Below, one piece after another: positions 42,872 to 50,360 of a DNA stretch of 64,000 nucleotides. Positions within the stretch are counted from its first letter, which is position 1. Each line of letters starts with the position of its first letter. This DNA comes from Bacillota bacterium (GTDB lineage: Bacteria; Bacillota; Clostridia; Christensenellales; Aristaeellaceae): the NCBI GenBank assembly GCA_023421395.1, contig JAEZTL010000017.1, positions 76,925 to 140,924 on the forward strand, given 5' to 3'. The translations under genes and the position numbers were made by a program. The notes under the pieces are model-generated. The model ran no database searches, had not been told where the DNA came from, and saw only the letters and a list, made by a program, of their open reading frames with translations.

Positions 42872-42900
42872 TTGATCGCGGGGGCGGAATCGGGTATAAT
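42872..42900 (+). promoter_or_regulatory. Promoter of the cupin gene
   Basis: TTGATC and a consensus TATAAT are separated by 17 bp, 30 bp before the GTG start of the cupin gene. The divergent dctP promoter in the same 146-bp gap is not clear. Confidence 0.7.
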
Positions 42901-42930
42901 CGGGATAGGAATGAACGGGGAGGGCTCATC

Positions 42931-43260
42931 GTGCCTGAAAACGTCGTATATCACCGGGATATAGCGCAAACGGACCTGGGCGGCGGCGTCAGCCGCCGCG
43001 TTCTGGCGCACAACGAGAACATGATGGTGGTGGAAGTCCGCTTTGAGGTTGGGGGAATCGGCGCCGTGCACCGGCACCCTCACGTTCAGTGTACCTACGT
43101 GGTGAGCGGGCGCTTTCGCTTTACGATCGACGGCGAGGAGGCGGAGGTCTCCGCGGGGGATTCCATCGCCTTTCCCGGGAACGTGCCGCACGGCACAGCC
43201 TGCCTCGAGGCGGGCACCCTGATCGACGTATTTGCGCCGATGCGGGCCGATTTCCTGTAG
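42931..43260 (+). CDS. kdgF: Cupin protein, KdgF-like
   Basis: This 109-residue single-domain cupin starts at the GTG at 42931 (GGGGAGGG upstream). The metal-binding motif GAVHRHPHVQCTYVVSGRFRF (His ligands) and the second cupin motif DSIAFPGNVPHGTAC are present. KdgF proteins catalyse opening of 4,5-unsaturated monouronates to 5-keto-4-deoxyuronate, the substrate of KduI, which is encoded 1 kb away. The context between the TRAP importer and kduD/kduI supports this. The sequence alone also fits other small cupins. Confidence 0.8.
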   Translation: MPENVVYHRDIAQTDLGGGVSRRVLAHNENMMVVEVRFEVGGIGAVHRHPHVQCTYVVSGRFRFTIDGEEAEVSAGDSIAFPGNVPHGTACLEAGTLIDVFAPMRADFL

Positions 43261-43301
43261 AGCCTTCCGCGCGGGCGCTCGGGCTCTCCGGTCCCTTCTA
43301 T

Positions 43302-43331
43302 CGTTCCCGCCGCCTGAGCGCGGCGGGAACG
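43302..43331. terminator. Bidirectional terminator hairpin
   Basis: CGTTCCCGCCGC and its complement form a 12-bp stem with a CTGAGC loop, between the convergent cupin and KduD-like genes. GCGTTTC follows on the plus strand, and the structure ends just before the leftward stop codon at 43338. Confidence 0.65.
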
Positions 43332-43337
43332 GCGTTT

Positions 43338-44141
43338 CTAGGGCTGTTTGCCGATGTAGGCCAGGATGCCGCCGTCCACGTAGAGAATATGGCCGTTGAC
43401 AAAGTCGCTGGCGGCGCTGGCCAGGAAGACCGCGGGGCCCTTCAGGTCCTCCGGCGTCCCCCAGCGGCCGGCCGGCGTGCGGGCGCGGAGGAAGCTGTCA
43501 AAGGGGTGGGGCGACCCGTCCGGCCGCGCCTCGCGAAGCGGCGCGGTCTGGGGCGTGGCGATGTAGCCGGGGCCAATGCCATTGCACTGGATGTTGTGGG
43601 CGCCGTACTCCGCGCAGATGTTCTTCGTCAGCATCTTGAGCCCGCCCTTGGCCGCCGCGTAGGCGGAAACCGTTTCGCGGCCAAGTTCCGACATCATGGA
43701 ACAGATGTTGATGATCTTGCCGCCGCCCTTTCGGATCATGGACGGGATCACCGCCTTGGAGACGATGAAGGGCGCGACCAGGTCAACGTCGATCACCTGC
43801 CGGAAATCCTCCGCGCGCATGTCGCACATGGGCGTGCGCCGGATGATGCCGGCGTTGTTGACCAGAATGTCGACCACGCCGACCTCGCGCTCGATGCGCT
43901 CGACCAGCTGGATGACCGCCGCCTCGTCCGTCACGTCGCACAAATAGCCGTACGCCTCCACGCCCTTTTCCCGGTAGGCGGCGATGCCCCTCGCCACGAG
44001 TTCCTGCGTGATGTCGTTGAACACGATGGTCGCGCCCGCCTCATGAAGACCCAGCGCGATGGCTAGGCCGATGCCGTAGCTGCCGCCGGTGATCCAGGCC
44101 GTCTTTCCGTCGAGGCGAAAATGATTAAGCCGGTTCTCCAT
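43338..44141 (-). CDS. kduD: Short-chain dehydrogenase, KduD/gluconate 5-dehydrogenase-like
   Basis: This 267-residue enzyme has the NAD(P) motif TGGSYGIGLAIA (18-29), NNAGIIRRTP, and the catalytic Ser/Tyr/Lys in NICSMMSE and YAAAKGG. GPGYIATPQT and the C-terminal VDGGILAYIG follow. It is 13 bp downstream of kduI on the same strand, which supports the KduD role: reduction of 2,5-diketo-3-deoxygluconate to 2-keto-3-deoxygluconate with NADH. By sequence alone gluconate 5-dehydrogenase is an equal fit. KdgK and KdgA are not in the window. Confidence 0.85.
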   Translation of the reverse strand: MENRLNHFRLDGKTAWITGGSYGIGLAIALGLHEAGATIVFNDITQELVARGIAAYREKGVEAYGYLCDVTDEAAVIQLVERIEREVGVVDILVNNAGIIRRTPMCDMRAEDFRQVIDVDLVAPFIVSKAVIPSMIRKGGGKIINICSMMSELGRETVSAYAAAKGGLKMLTKNICAEYGAHNIQCNGIGPGYIATPQTAPLREARPDGSPHPFDSFLRARTPAGRWGTPEDLKGPAVFLASAASDFVNGHILYVDGGILAYIGKQP

Positions 44142-44154
44142 CGGGCACCTCCGA

Positions 44155-44997
44155 TTATTTCAGGTCCCTGACGGCGATGGAATCCATGTCGTCAAAAGCC
44201 TGGTTTTCTCCGCCCATCGCCCAGATGAATGCGTAGCTGGCGGTGCCCGCCCCCGCGTGGATCGACCAGCTGGGGCTGATGACCGCCTGCTCGTTCCGAA
44301 GGACGATGTGGCGCGTTTCGTCGCCGCGGCCCATCATGTGGAACACGGCCTGATCCTCCGGCAGTTCGAAATAGAAGTAGATCTCCATGCGCCGCTCGTG
44401 GGTGTGGGCGGGCATGGTGTTCCAGACGCTGCCAGGATCGAGCCGCGTCAGCCCCATCGAGAGCTGGCAGGTCCTGAGCACCGACGGGTGGATAAACTGA
44501 TTGATGACGCGCTTGTTCGCGGTTTCCAGCGCGCCCAGCGGCCGCTTGGCGGCATCCCGGACGGTCAAAAGCCTCGTCTCGCAGGCGCAATGCGCCGGCG
44601 CCGAAACCATGTAAAACTTCGCGGGCCTCGAAGCGTCCTCCGAAGAAAAGAACACCTCCCGCGCGCCCATGGTCACATACAGGCAGTCCTGATAGCCCAT
44701 CGGATAGCGCGCGCCGTCCACTTCCACCGCGCCCGCACCGCCCACGTTGAAGATCCCGATCTCCCGGCGCTCCAGAAAGTACTTTACGCCAAAGGCACCC
44801 CACACGTCGATTCCCTTGTCGATGGATACCCGATCGCGGACGGGGGTGACGCCCAGGGTCACCATCCGGTCGACATGGCTGTAGACGGACCGCACCTCAT
44901 CCGCGGCAAAAAGGTTTTCGATTAAAAATTCCCGTCGGACCTCCGCCCCTGTCATTCGCATGAAATGCTCCGGGTTCACCGAGTATCTGGCATCCAT
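44155..44997 (-). CDS. kduI: 5-keto-4-deoxyuronate isomerase (4-deoxy-L-threo-5-hexulose-uronate ketol-isomerase)
   Basis: This 280-residue protein, the usual KduI length, starts at the ATG at 44997 (GGGAGGG upstream). N-terminal RYSVNPEHFMRMTGAEVRREFLIENLF and the zinc-site motif MPAHTHERRMEIYFYFELPE are diagnostic. It converts 5-keto-4-deoxyuronate from pectin or glycosaminoglycan breakdown to 2,5-diketo-3-deoxygluconate, passed to the KduD-like enzyme next door. It is expressed from a near-consensus promoter in a gap shared with the IclR gene. Confidence 0.96.
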   Translation of the reverse strand: MDARYSVNPEHFMRMTGAEVRREFLIENLFAADEVRSVYSHVDRMVTLGVTPVRDRVSIDKGIDVWGAFGVKYFLERREIGIFNVGGAGAVEVDGARYPMGYQDCLYVTMGAREVFFSSEDASRPAKFYMVSAPAHCACETRLLTVRDAAKRPLGALETANKRVINQFIHPSVLRTCQLSMGLTRLDPGSVWNTMPAHTHERRMEIYFYFELPEDQAVFHMMGRGDETRHIVLRNEQAVISPSWSIHAGAGTASYAFIWAMGGENQAFDDMDSIAVRDLK

Positions 44998-45040
44998 CGC
45001 AATCCCTCCCCGCGGCGGCGCATTCGTTCCTCGCAGATCG

Positions 45041-45069
45041 AATATATCAAACCCATAAAGTAATGTCAA
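45041..45069 (-). promoter_or_regulatory. kduI promoter
   Basis: On the minus strand TTGACA and TATATT are spaced by exactly 17 bp, 44 bp upstream of the kduI start. This is close to the sigma-70 consensus. Confidence 0.78.
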
Positions 45070-45109
45070 TACTGCATTTGTTCACCATTGTAAATTGTAT
45101 AATCCGTAC

Positions 45110-45125
45110 AATAAAACGTTTCATT
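45110..45125. promoter_or_regulatory. KdgR-like operator palindrome
   Basis: AATAAAACGTTTCATT is a 16-bp palindrome with one mismatch per arm pair, close in form to the AATGAAAC/GTTTCATT sites bound by KdgR, an IclR-family repressor of uronate genes. It lies in the kduI-iclR gap between the two divergent promoters, about 41 bp from the kduI -35 and 46 bp from the iclR -35. A second dyad, ATTGTA/TACAAT (45087-45112), overlaps it. Confidence 0.55.
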
Positions 45126-45171
45126 TTCGAATTTTATTAAAATTTATTTCGCCGAAACGCGCCGCATACCC

Positions 45172-45200
45172 TTGACAAGGGCTCGCGCGCATTGTATACT
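45172..45200 (+). promoter_or_regulatory. iclR-type regulator promoter
   Basis: A consensus TTGACA and TATACT are separated by 17 bp, 45 bp before the regulator ATG. Confidence 0.8.
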
Positions 45201-45244
45201 CATAAAGGAACGCCTTTTACATATGTGAACGATCGGAGGCGCGC

Positions 45245-46006
45245 ATGGCGGAAGTTCCGAACCGGACGATGCTGCGGGGCCTGGGTATGCTGGAACTGCT
45301 CAGCGCGCACCCCGAAGGGTTGGCGCTTTGTGAGATGGCGGAGGAGATGGATCTGCCCCGCTCCACCGCCTTCAATCTGGCGCACACGCTGACGGAGCTG
45401 GATTACGCCTGGTACAGCGAAGATACCGGCAAGTATTTTCTGGGTCTGAAGATGTTTGAGGTTGGCTCCAGCGCGATCAACCGGATCGACATCATGAAGG
45501 TCATCCGCGGCGCGATGGCCGGGATTCACCGGCAGGTGAATGAAACGATGCATCTGGGCATCGCGTCGGACAGGGACATGATCTACGTGGACAAGCTGGA
45601 GTCCACCCGCTCCATCCGCATGAGCAGCTACGTAGGCTCCCGCGCGCCGCTGTACTGCACGGCGCTGGGCAAGGCGGTGCTGGCAAGCATGCGCGACGAA
45701 CAGGTGGCGAGGCTCTACCGCAGCGTGCCTCTCGAGGCGTTTACGCCGCACACCATCACGACGATGCCGGGGCTTCTCAAACAGTTGGAGAGCATCCGGC
45801 GCCAGGGCTACGCGGTTGAGCGCGAGGAGTATAACGAGAGCGTCTGCTGCGTGAGTGTGGCGCTCCGAAACGGCGAGGCGCGCGCGCTGTACGCGCTGAG
45901 CGTCTCCGCACCGGTTTTCAGAATGGGCGAATCGGAGATCGGGCAGTATTCCGACCTCCTCCTGAAGGCGCAGCAGCACATCGAACGCTTCCTGCGCGAC
46001 AGGTAA
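45245..46006 (+). CDS. IclR-family transcriptional regulator (KdgR-like)
   Basis: This 253-residue protein starts at the ATG at 45245 with GGAGG five bases upstream. The N-terminal winged helix (MLRGLGMLELLSAHPEGLALCEMAEEMDLPRSTAFNLAHTL, residues about 6-50) is followed by the IclR effector domain (about 75-250). That domain contains YVGSRAPLYCTALGKAVLA and EREEYNESVCCVSVALRNG, with its usual Cys. It is divergent from kduI-kduD and near the TRAP genes, so it most likely represses uronate use and responds to a keto-deoxy sugar acid. The palindrome at 45110 is its probable site. Confidence 0.92.
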   Translation: MAEVPNRTMLRGLGMLELLSAHPEGLALCEMAEEMDLPRSTAFNLAHTLTELDYAWYSEDTGKYFLGLKMFEVGSSAINRIDIMKVIRGAMAGIHRQVNETMHLGIASDRDMIYVDKLESTRSIRMSSYVGSRAPLYCTALGKAVLASMRDEQVARLYRSVPLEAFTPHTITTMPGLLKQLESIRRQGYAVEREEYNESVCCVSVALRNGEARALYALSVSAPVFRMGESEIGQYSDLLLKAQQHIERFLRDR

Positions 46007-46197
46007 CGCCGGAGGCGCGCCCAACCCGCCGGACGTGGCGCGCGTATTCTTTTCGTCGTTTCCCGCTCATTTTCCGCGGTCAAACATGCATGGCAGCCGA
46101 GAATATCGCGCGCGGGATACGAAAACGGCATATGCCGCCGCGAGTCCATGCCAGGCGAGGATCGGCCGCAGGCCTGCGGAAAGCGGAGAAACTCTTT

Positions 46198-46298
46198 CAC
46201 CGCCTTCGCGCGGGGCGCGCGAATCAACCCTGTCCCGGAATATCCAGAATCGGATGATCCTTGTCCACCGCCTTCGCGCGGGGCGCGCGAATCAACCC
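46198..46298. CRISPR. Two-repeat CRISPR-like motif (33-bp repeats, 35-bp spacer)
   Basis: Identical 33-bp repeats at 46198-46230 and 46266-46298 are separated by a 35-bp unique sequence. Each contains the inverted repeat TTCGCGC-GGGGC-GCGCGAA, so the transcript could form a hairpin. The repeat end GCGCGAATCAACCC resembles, in layout, the GCGTGGATTGAAAC end of type I-C repeats. Repeat and spacer sizes fit that type. Only two repeats are present and no cas gene is in the window, so this is either an orphan or decayed mini-array or a simple tandem duplication. Confidence 0.35.
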
Positions 46299-46465
46299 CG
46301 CGCATTGGGTGGTCGGTAGACCGCCTCGCCCGGCGAGGCCGCCGGCCCTGTTCAGCCATTGATGGCCCATCTGTCCGTTTCAACAAAACTCGTGAAAGCT
46401 TGCCGTATTGCGCACAGGCGGCGCGCTCGGCCCCGCCGGGCGCCCACAACGCGCGATGTCCATCG

Positions 46466-46729
46466 TCAACGATTCGGAACCCGGCGTCTTTCGGGCTTCC
46501 GGTCCGCCGCCCTCATCGGCTCGCCGCCGCAGCCATAGTTTTCGAATACGGCGGCGCTCTTTTTCTTGATCTTCAGGCCCTTGATCATCGCCGTAAGCCC
46601 GCAGAGGGCGTAAAGGCGGCCGCTGTTGAGGGTGGACGAGCCCGCCAGAATCACCTTGGAGCGGAACGCCTCGGCAATGATGCCGTCCGAACAGCCCGTG
46701 TGCCCGTGCCGTCCCAGGGGGGCCGCCAT
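46466..46729 (-). pseudogene. Remnant of an FprA-type flavodiiron protein (flavodoxin domain)
   Basis: In one minus-strand frame, GCSDGIIAEAFRSKVILAGSS, TLNSGRLYALCGLTAMIKGLKIK and AAVFENYGCGGE (about 46522-46696) match the C-terminal flavodoxin domain of A-type flavoproteins. These normally read like SDVITEVFRSKAILVGSPT...GLKPKNK...AFGSYGWSGE. The catalytic beta-lactamase-like diiron domain and the flavodoxin start are missing, so this is a fragment of a gene of about 400 codons. The intact enzyme reduces oxygen or NO in anaerobes. Confidence 0.65.
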
Positions 46730-46914
46730 GTGCCCTGAGCGCCTTCCGATCTCCCCGCGCGCCGCAGAGACTCGTGATGCGCGCCCTCAATGTAACCGCT
46801 CAGCACCGCGGGCTGCGGTCACGGCGGTGCTTTGGGATTGGGAATGGCCGCTTGACTTAAGTACCGCGTGATTGATGCCATCCCGAAGGCAAGCCCCCAG
46901 AAAGGATTGATCCT

Positions 46915-47844
46915 ATGCAAAGCGCCGGGCACGAGGCCATCCTCCCGTCCGCGCACCTTCTGGAAGTCTTTATGCCCTACCGGAAAGACGAGCCCAGAAT
47001 GATCGGCGTGCTGAAGCGCGCCGTGGACATCGGCTACTACCGGGGAGTGGAGTTGGGTGTGTTCTTTGACGAGGCCTGCCGCGGCGAGGCGCGCCGAATC
47101 ATCGGGCGGGAAAAGCTGAATCTGACCATCTTCATCACCCCCAACCTGAAAGAGCGGCGGCTGCTGCTGTGCGATCTGGATGCCGCCCGGCGGAGAGTGG
47201 CGGTGGACTATACCAAACAGTTGGTGGAAATGGCGGCGGAGCAGGGCTGCTCCAATCTCGGTCTGCCCAGCGGGGACGATCCGGGCGACGCGAGGCGGGA
47301 GGAGGCCAAGGCGGCGCTCGGCGACTCAATCCATGAAATTGCCGCGCTGGGCCGCGCGCTCGGGCTCAACATCACCATTGAGCCGCTGGACCGTTATGCG
47401 TTTAAGCGCCAGCTGATCGGGCCGATGGCCGAAACCGTGGCATGGTTTGCCCCGCTGCACCGGGAGAATCCCAACTTCTTCATCCATTGGGACAGCGCGC
47501 ACGAGGCGCTGGGCGGCATCGATCTGATGGAATCCATCGATCTGGCGTCTCCGTACATCGCTCAGTTCCATCTTTGCAACGCGATTCTGGATCCCGCCCA
47601 TCCCTGCTTCGGCGATCTTCATATGGACGTGGGCGCCGCGCCGGATTATGCCACCGAGGGTTTTCTGACCCCGGAGGCGGGCGCGGCGATCCTGAAAAGG
47701 GTGGCATCACACAAAAAGCCCGCGGGCGTCCGGGAAATCTATGCGTCCGTAGAGGTGCTGGGCCATCCGGGGGACGATCTCTGGCGCAAGGAGAAGAACA
47801 GCCGGGAATTTCTTCGGAAGTGCTTTGAAATCTCGGGCCTTTGA
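46915..47844 (+). CDS. Sugar phosphate isomerase/epimerase family (xylose isomerase-like TIM barrel)
   Basis: This 309-residue protein has the alternating strand/helix pattern of AP-endonuclease-2-type TIM barrels: GVELGVFFDEACR, LNLTIFITPN, GCSNLGLPSGD, LNITIEPLDRYAFKRQLIGP, FFIHWDSAHEALGG and IAQFHLCNAILDPAHPCFGDLHMDVG. The Glu, Asp/His and His residues in these strand ends are the likely metal ligands. The ATG at 46915 follows GAAAGGA. It probably isomerises or epimerises a free or keto sugar. The next gene follows after 13 bp and is probably co-transcribed. Confidence 0.85.
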   Translation: MQSAGHEAILPSAHLLEVFMPYRKDEPRMIGVLKRAVDIGYYRGVELGVFFDEACRGEARRIIGREKLNLTIFITPNLKERRLLLCDLDAARRRVAVDYTKQLVEMAAEQGCSNLGLPSGDDPGDARREEAKAALGDSIHEIAALGRALGLNITIEPLDRYAFKRQLIGPMAETVAWFAPLHRENPNFFIHWDSAHEALGGIDLMESIDLASPYIAQFHLCNAILDPAHPCFGDLHMDVGAAPDYATEGFLTPEAGAAILKRVASHKKPAGVREIYASVEVLGHPGDDLWRKEKNSREFLRKCFEISGL

Positions 47845-47857
47845 ACGGAGGATGGCG

Positions 47858-48901
47858 ATGGTTTTTGTCAAGGAAAAGCTCTGCGATGTGCCCGCTTGCT
47901 ACGCGGTGAACGCGATCATCCGGGACGGCGCGCTATACTGCGTTGTCGCGTCGGACGACCGCGGGCCCTGCCACCTTGTCGACGCCAAGACACGCGAAAA
48001 GCATACGCTCTGGGCGGCGGAGGGCGGCACGATGTCCATCGTCCCCCTGCCGGGGCGAAACGGCGAATTCCTGATCTCGCAGAAATTCCTGCCGGTGTTT
48101 CAATCCCTCGGTGCGCAGATCATGCGCGCCTATCCGGAGGAAAACGGCGGCTGGCGGCATACGCTCTGGCTGAAGCTCCCCTACGTGCACCGGTTTGACC
48201 TTCTGCACCGCGGGAACCAGCGCTATTTCCTCGGCTGCATTCTGAGCGATACCGATCAGCCTGCGGCGGACCTGAGCGCGCCCGGCAGCCTCGTCGCCTC
48301 CCCCATCGATCCGGATTTCAACCCGCCGGAGGCGCTGAAGACGATCGCCGCCGGCATGACAAGAAACCACGGCTACTGGAAAATTGACAAAGGCGCGTAT
48401 TCCGCCGCGCTGACCTCGTGCGACGAAGGCGTCTTTTACGTGGAACCGCCGGAATATGAATCAGGCGCGTGGAAGATCGAAAAAATCCTGGATGTGCCCG
48501 CTTCCGACATCGCGCTTTGCGACATCGACGGGGACGGCGAGGAGGAGCTGGCCGCCATCGAGCCTTTCCACGGCAACCATTTCCGCGTGTACAGAAAAAC
48601 CGGGCAGGGTTACGAGAAAATCTACGAATACCCCAGGGAGATCGCATTTGCGCATGTGGTCTGGGGCGGCGAACTGCTGGGGGAACCGGTTTTTTTGGGC
48701 GGCTGCCGTCGGATGGACCAGGATTTCTTCCTGCTGCGCTGGGAAAATGGCCGGATCGCGGAACAGATGATCGAGACCGGCGCAGGCCCAAGCAACATCG
48801 CGCCGTTTGCGTGGCAGGGGCGGCAATACATCCTGTCGGCCAACCATGGGCTGGACGAAGCCGCCCTCTATTCCGTCGGGCGAACGGATCGAATGGCATA
48901 G
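47858..48901 (+). CDS. Unknown beta-propeller-like protein with FG-GAP/VCBS-type motif
   Basis: This 347-residue protein starts at the ATG at 47858 (GGAGG six bases upstream; ATG 47852 possible). There is no signal peptide or membrane segment. The chain is rich in short repeats of about 50-60 residues with aromatic/Gly turns. It contains the Ca-binding-like DIDGDGEEELAAIEPFHGNHFRVYRK (about residues 222-247), as in FG-GAP propellers, which are usually extracellular. Its position 13 bp after a sugar isomerase gene suggests a role with that enzyme. I do not recognise a specific family. Confidence 0.75.
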   Translation: MVFVKEKLCDVPACYAVNAIIRDGALYCVVASDDRGPCHLVDAKTREKHTLWAAEGGTMSIVPLPGRNGEFLISQKFLPVFQSLGAQIMRAYPEENGGWRHTLWLKLPYVHRFDLLHRGNQRYFLGCILSDTDQPAADLSAPGSLVASPIDPDFNPPEALKTIAAGMTRNHGYWKIDKGAYSAALTSCDEGVFYVEPPEYESGAWKIEKILDVPASDIALCDIDGDGEEELAAIEPFHGNHFRVYRKTGQGYEKIYEYPREIAFAHVVWGGELLGEPVFLGGCRRMDQDFFLLRWENGRIAEQMIETGAGPSNIAPFAWQGRQYILSANHGLDEAALYSVGRTDRMA

Positions 48902-49177
48902 CGTTTACAAGCGGTCGCGGGCCGTCCTCCGTTTGTCCTCCGCCGCGCGATGAAATTCCCGAAGCCGCTCCGCCGCGCGGGCGGCGGCGCTCTCCGGATT
49001 CGCTCATGCGCTGAAGCCGCCGCGCTCCGCGCCGCATCGGACGCCATAGAACGGCCCCATACCCTTGCGCGCGCCCGGCCGCGCTTTTTACCGGTTCGCC
49101 GCCGGCTTTGGGGTTTCCGCGCCGATTGCGAAGCCCGGCGACGCGCGCGAAGCATGCCTGCCACCGAAGCGTTTTCC

Positions 49178-49282
49178 TCAGCACTCCGGATACAGCCTGC
49201 CGCCGAAGCGGCCGATGCGCACGCGGATTCCCTCGAACCGCAGCGCAAGGTGCTTTCCATTGCCAAAGCCTGTTCCGCTCAT
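49178..49282 (-). CDS. Possible 34-residue small protein coupled to nitroreductase
   Basis: An ATG overlaps the nitroreductase stop (ATGA) and is preceded by GGGAG inside the end of that gene. The frame reads MSGTGFGNGKHLALRFEGIR and stops after Cys34 (GGRLYPEC). The overlap and ribosome binding site make translation plausible. No family is recognised, and no longer frame continues it. It could be a true small protein, the start of a decayed gene, or chance. Confidence 0.35.
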   Translation of the reverse strand: MSGTGFGNGKHLALRFEGIRVRIGRFGGRLYPEC

Positions 49283-49863
49283 TTGGTCTCCCTCTTTATA
49301 ATCAACTCGCGGAGCGTGCGCTTGGGGACGCAATGGTTCCCCATCCCGTCGCGATAGTACTTGACGGACTCCCCGGCATCCACGATCTTGATCCGCTCTT
49401 CCCCCTTGCCGAGCGCGATGACGAGCGCGATTTCAAGCTCTCCGGACAGACCGAGCGCAGCCTTCAGTTCGGGTCGGGAACTGCCGATCATGCAGCCGGA
49501 CAAACCCATCTCCGTCGCGCCGAGCAGCATCGTCTGTGCGGCGATCCCCACATCCTTGTCCACGTGGGCGTTGTTTGGGGCAATTGCCTTATCCACCAGG
49601 ATCACGATGAACGCCGTAGGCCGGTGCCCGACGGGCGGCAGGCGCAGCTCGGGCAAAAGTCCCGCCCAGCCTGTCAGGGGCTGGATGATGGCGTTCGTCT
49701 CGTCGTCGCAGGAAAGGAAGTACTTGAGTGGCTGCCGGTTCGACGCGGACGGAGAGAGGCGCGCCAGTCCGACCAGAGAAACGAGTTCTTCTTCCGTGAT
49801 CCTGCGGCTTTCGTCATACGCGCGCATGCTGCGATTCTTGAGGACCAAATCTGAAAATTTCAT
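49279..49863 (-). CDS. Nitroreductase family flavoprotein
   Basis: This 194-residue protein starts at the ATG at 49863 (GGGGGG upstream). The N-terminal FMN-binding motif KNRSMRAYDESRRITEEELVSLVGLARLSPSASNRQPLKY is diagnostic. It is followed by DVGIAAQTMLLGATEMGLSGCMIGSSR and the C-terminal CVPKRTLRELII. These FMN enzymes use NAD(P)H to reduce nitro groups, quinones or enones. It is monocistronic apart from the possible small frame overlapping its end. Confidence 0.93.
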   Translation of the reverse strand: MKFSDLVLKNRSMRAYDESRRITEEELVSLVGLARLSPSASNRQPLKYFLSCDDETNAIIQPLTGWAGLLPELRLPPVGHRPTAFIVILVDKAIAPNNAHVDKDVGIAAQTMLLGATEMGLSGCMIGSSRPELKAALGLSGELEIALVIALGKGEERIKIVDAGESVKYYRDGMGNHCVPKRTLRELIIKRETK

Positions 49864-50360
49864 TTTATCCCCCCGTTCGTTTTGGATGGGTATTGGTCGG
49901 GATGGCAAATCCGTCCTCTCGTTCCGTTTCGCACCCGGTTCAGCCCGAGGGGCGATCCGCCGGCTTGTCCCCGGACGAAGCCGTCCATTTGATCGGCCCG
50001 CGGCGAAAGCCGGCGCTCACGGCCGAAAGGGCCGGTCCACGCTCCGGAACGCTTCCCATTATACCGCCGATCCGGCGCGAAATCCACCGCCCGGTGGGTC
50101 CGACCGTTTTCGGCGGCCTGCGCGCGGGAAGAGTGTTTGGGCCCTCGGCATGCGCACCGAGGGCCCAAACAAATCCCTTGCGCCGGCAAGCCGCCCGGAA
50201 ATGCCGGAGCATTTCAAGCTTTGGTCGTTCTTCCTCCGCGCATTATTGCGCAGGCTCACTCGACTTATATCGCTTTGCGGGGTGTCCAAAGAACATCATG
50301 CCCTTTGGCGGGGGTTCCGGGGGTGGCGCCTCCGGGCATCTCCCCGCCGCGGTCCCTTCG
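49864..50360. other. Intergenic region without a gene
   Basis: About 500 bp between the nitroreductase start and the end of the aldo/keto reductase gene (both leftward). Apart from the hairpin at 50135-50170 and a GC-rich stretch, nothing coding is recognisable on either strand. Confidence 0.6.
50135..50170 (-). terminator. Hairpin downstream of the aldo/keto reductase gene
   Basis: GTTTGGGCCCTCGG and its exact complement form a 14-bp stem with an 8-base loop CATGCGCA, about 190 bases after the aldo/keto reductase stop. The A/T-containing stem base (AAAC/GTTT) gives some terminator character in both directions. Confidence 0.5.

Larger units (their letters stand above)
46007..46914. other. 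Accessory stretch without an intact gene
   Basis: 908 bp between the IclR regulator and the TIM-barrel gene. It holds two 33-bp direct repeats (46198-46298), a small GC hairpin GCCTCGCC/GGCGAGGC (46323-46339) and a remnant of a flavodiiron protein (46466-46729, minus). No other reading frame here has recognisable protein content. The composition and fragments suggest a site of past insertion and deletion. Confidence 0.7.

Noticed and set aside
48318..49184. 288-codon minus-strand frame after the nitroreductase
   Set aside because: It is Arg/Gly/Ala-rich, overlaps the opposite FG-GAP-like gene and has no domain or start signal.
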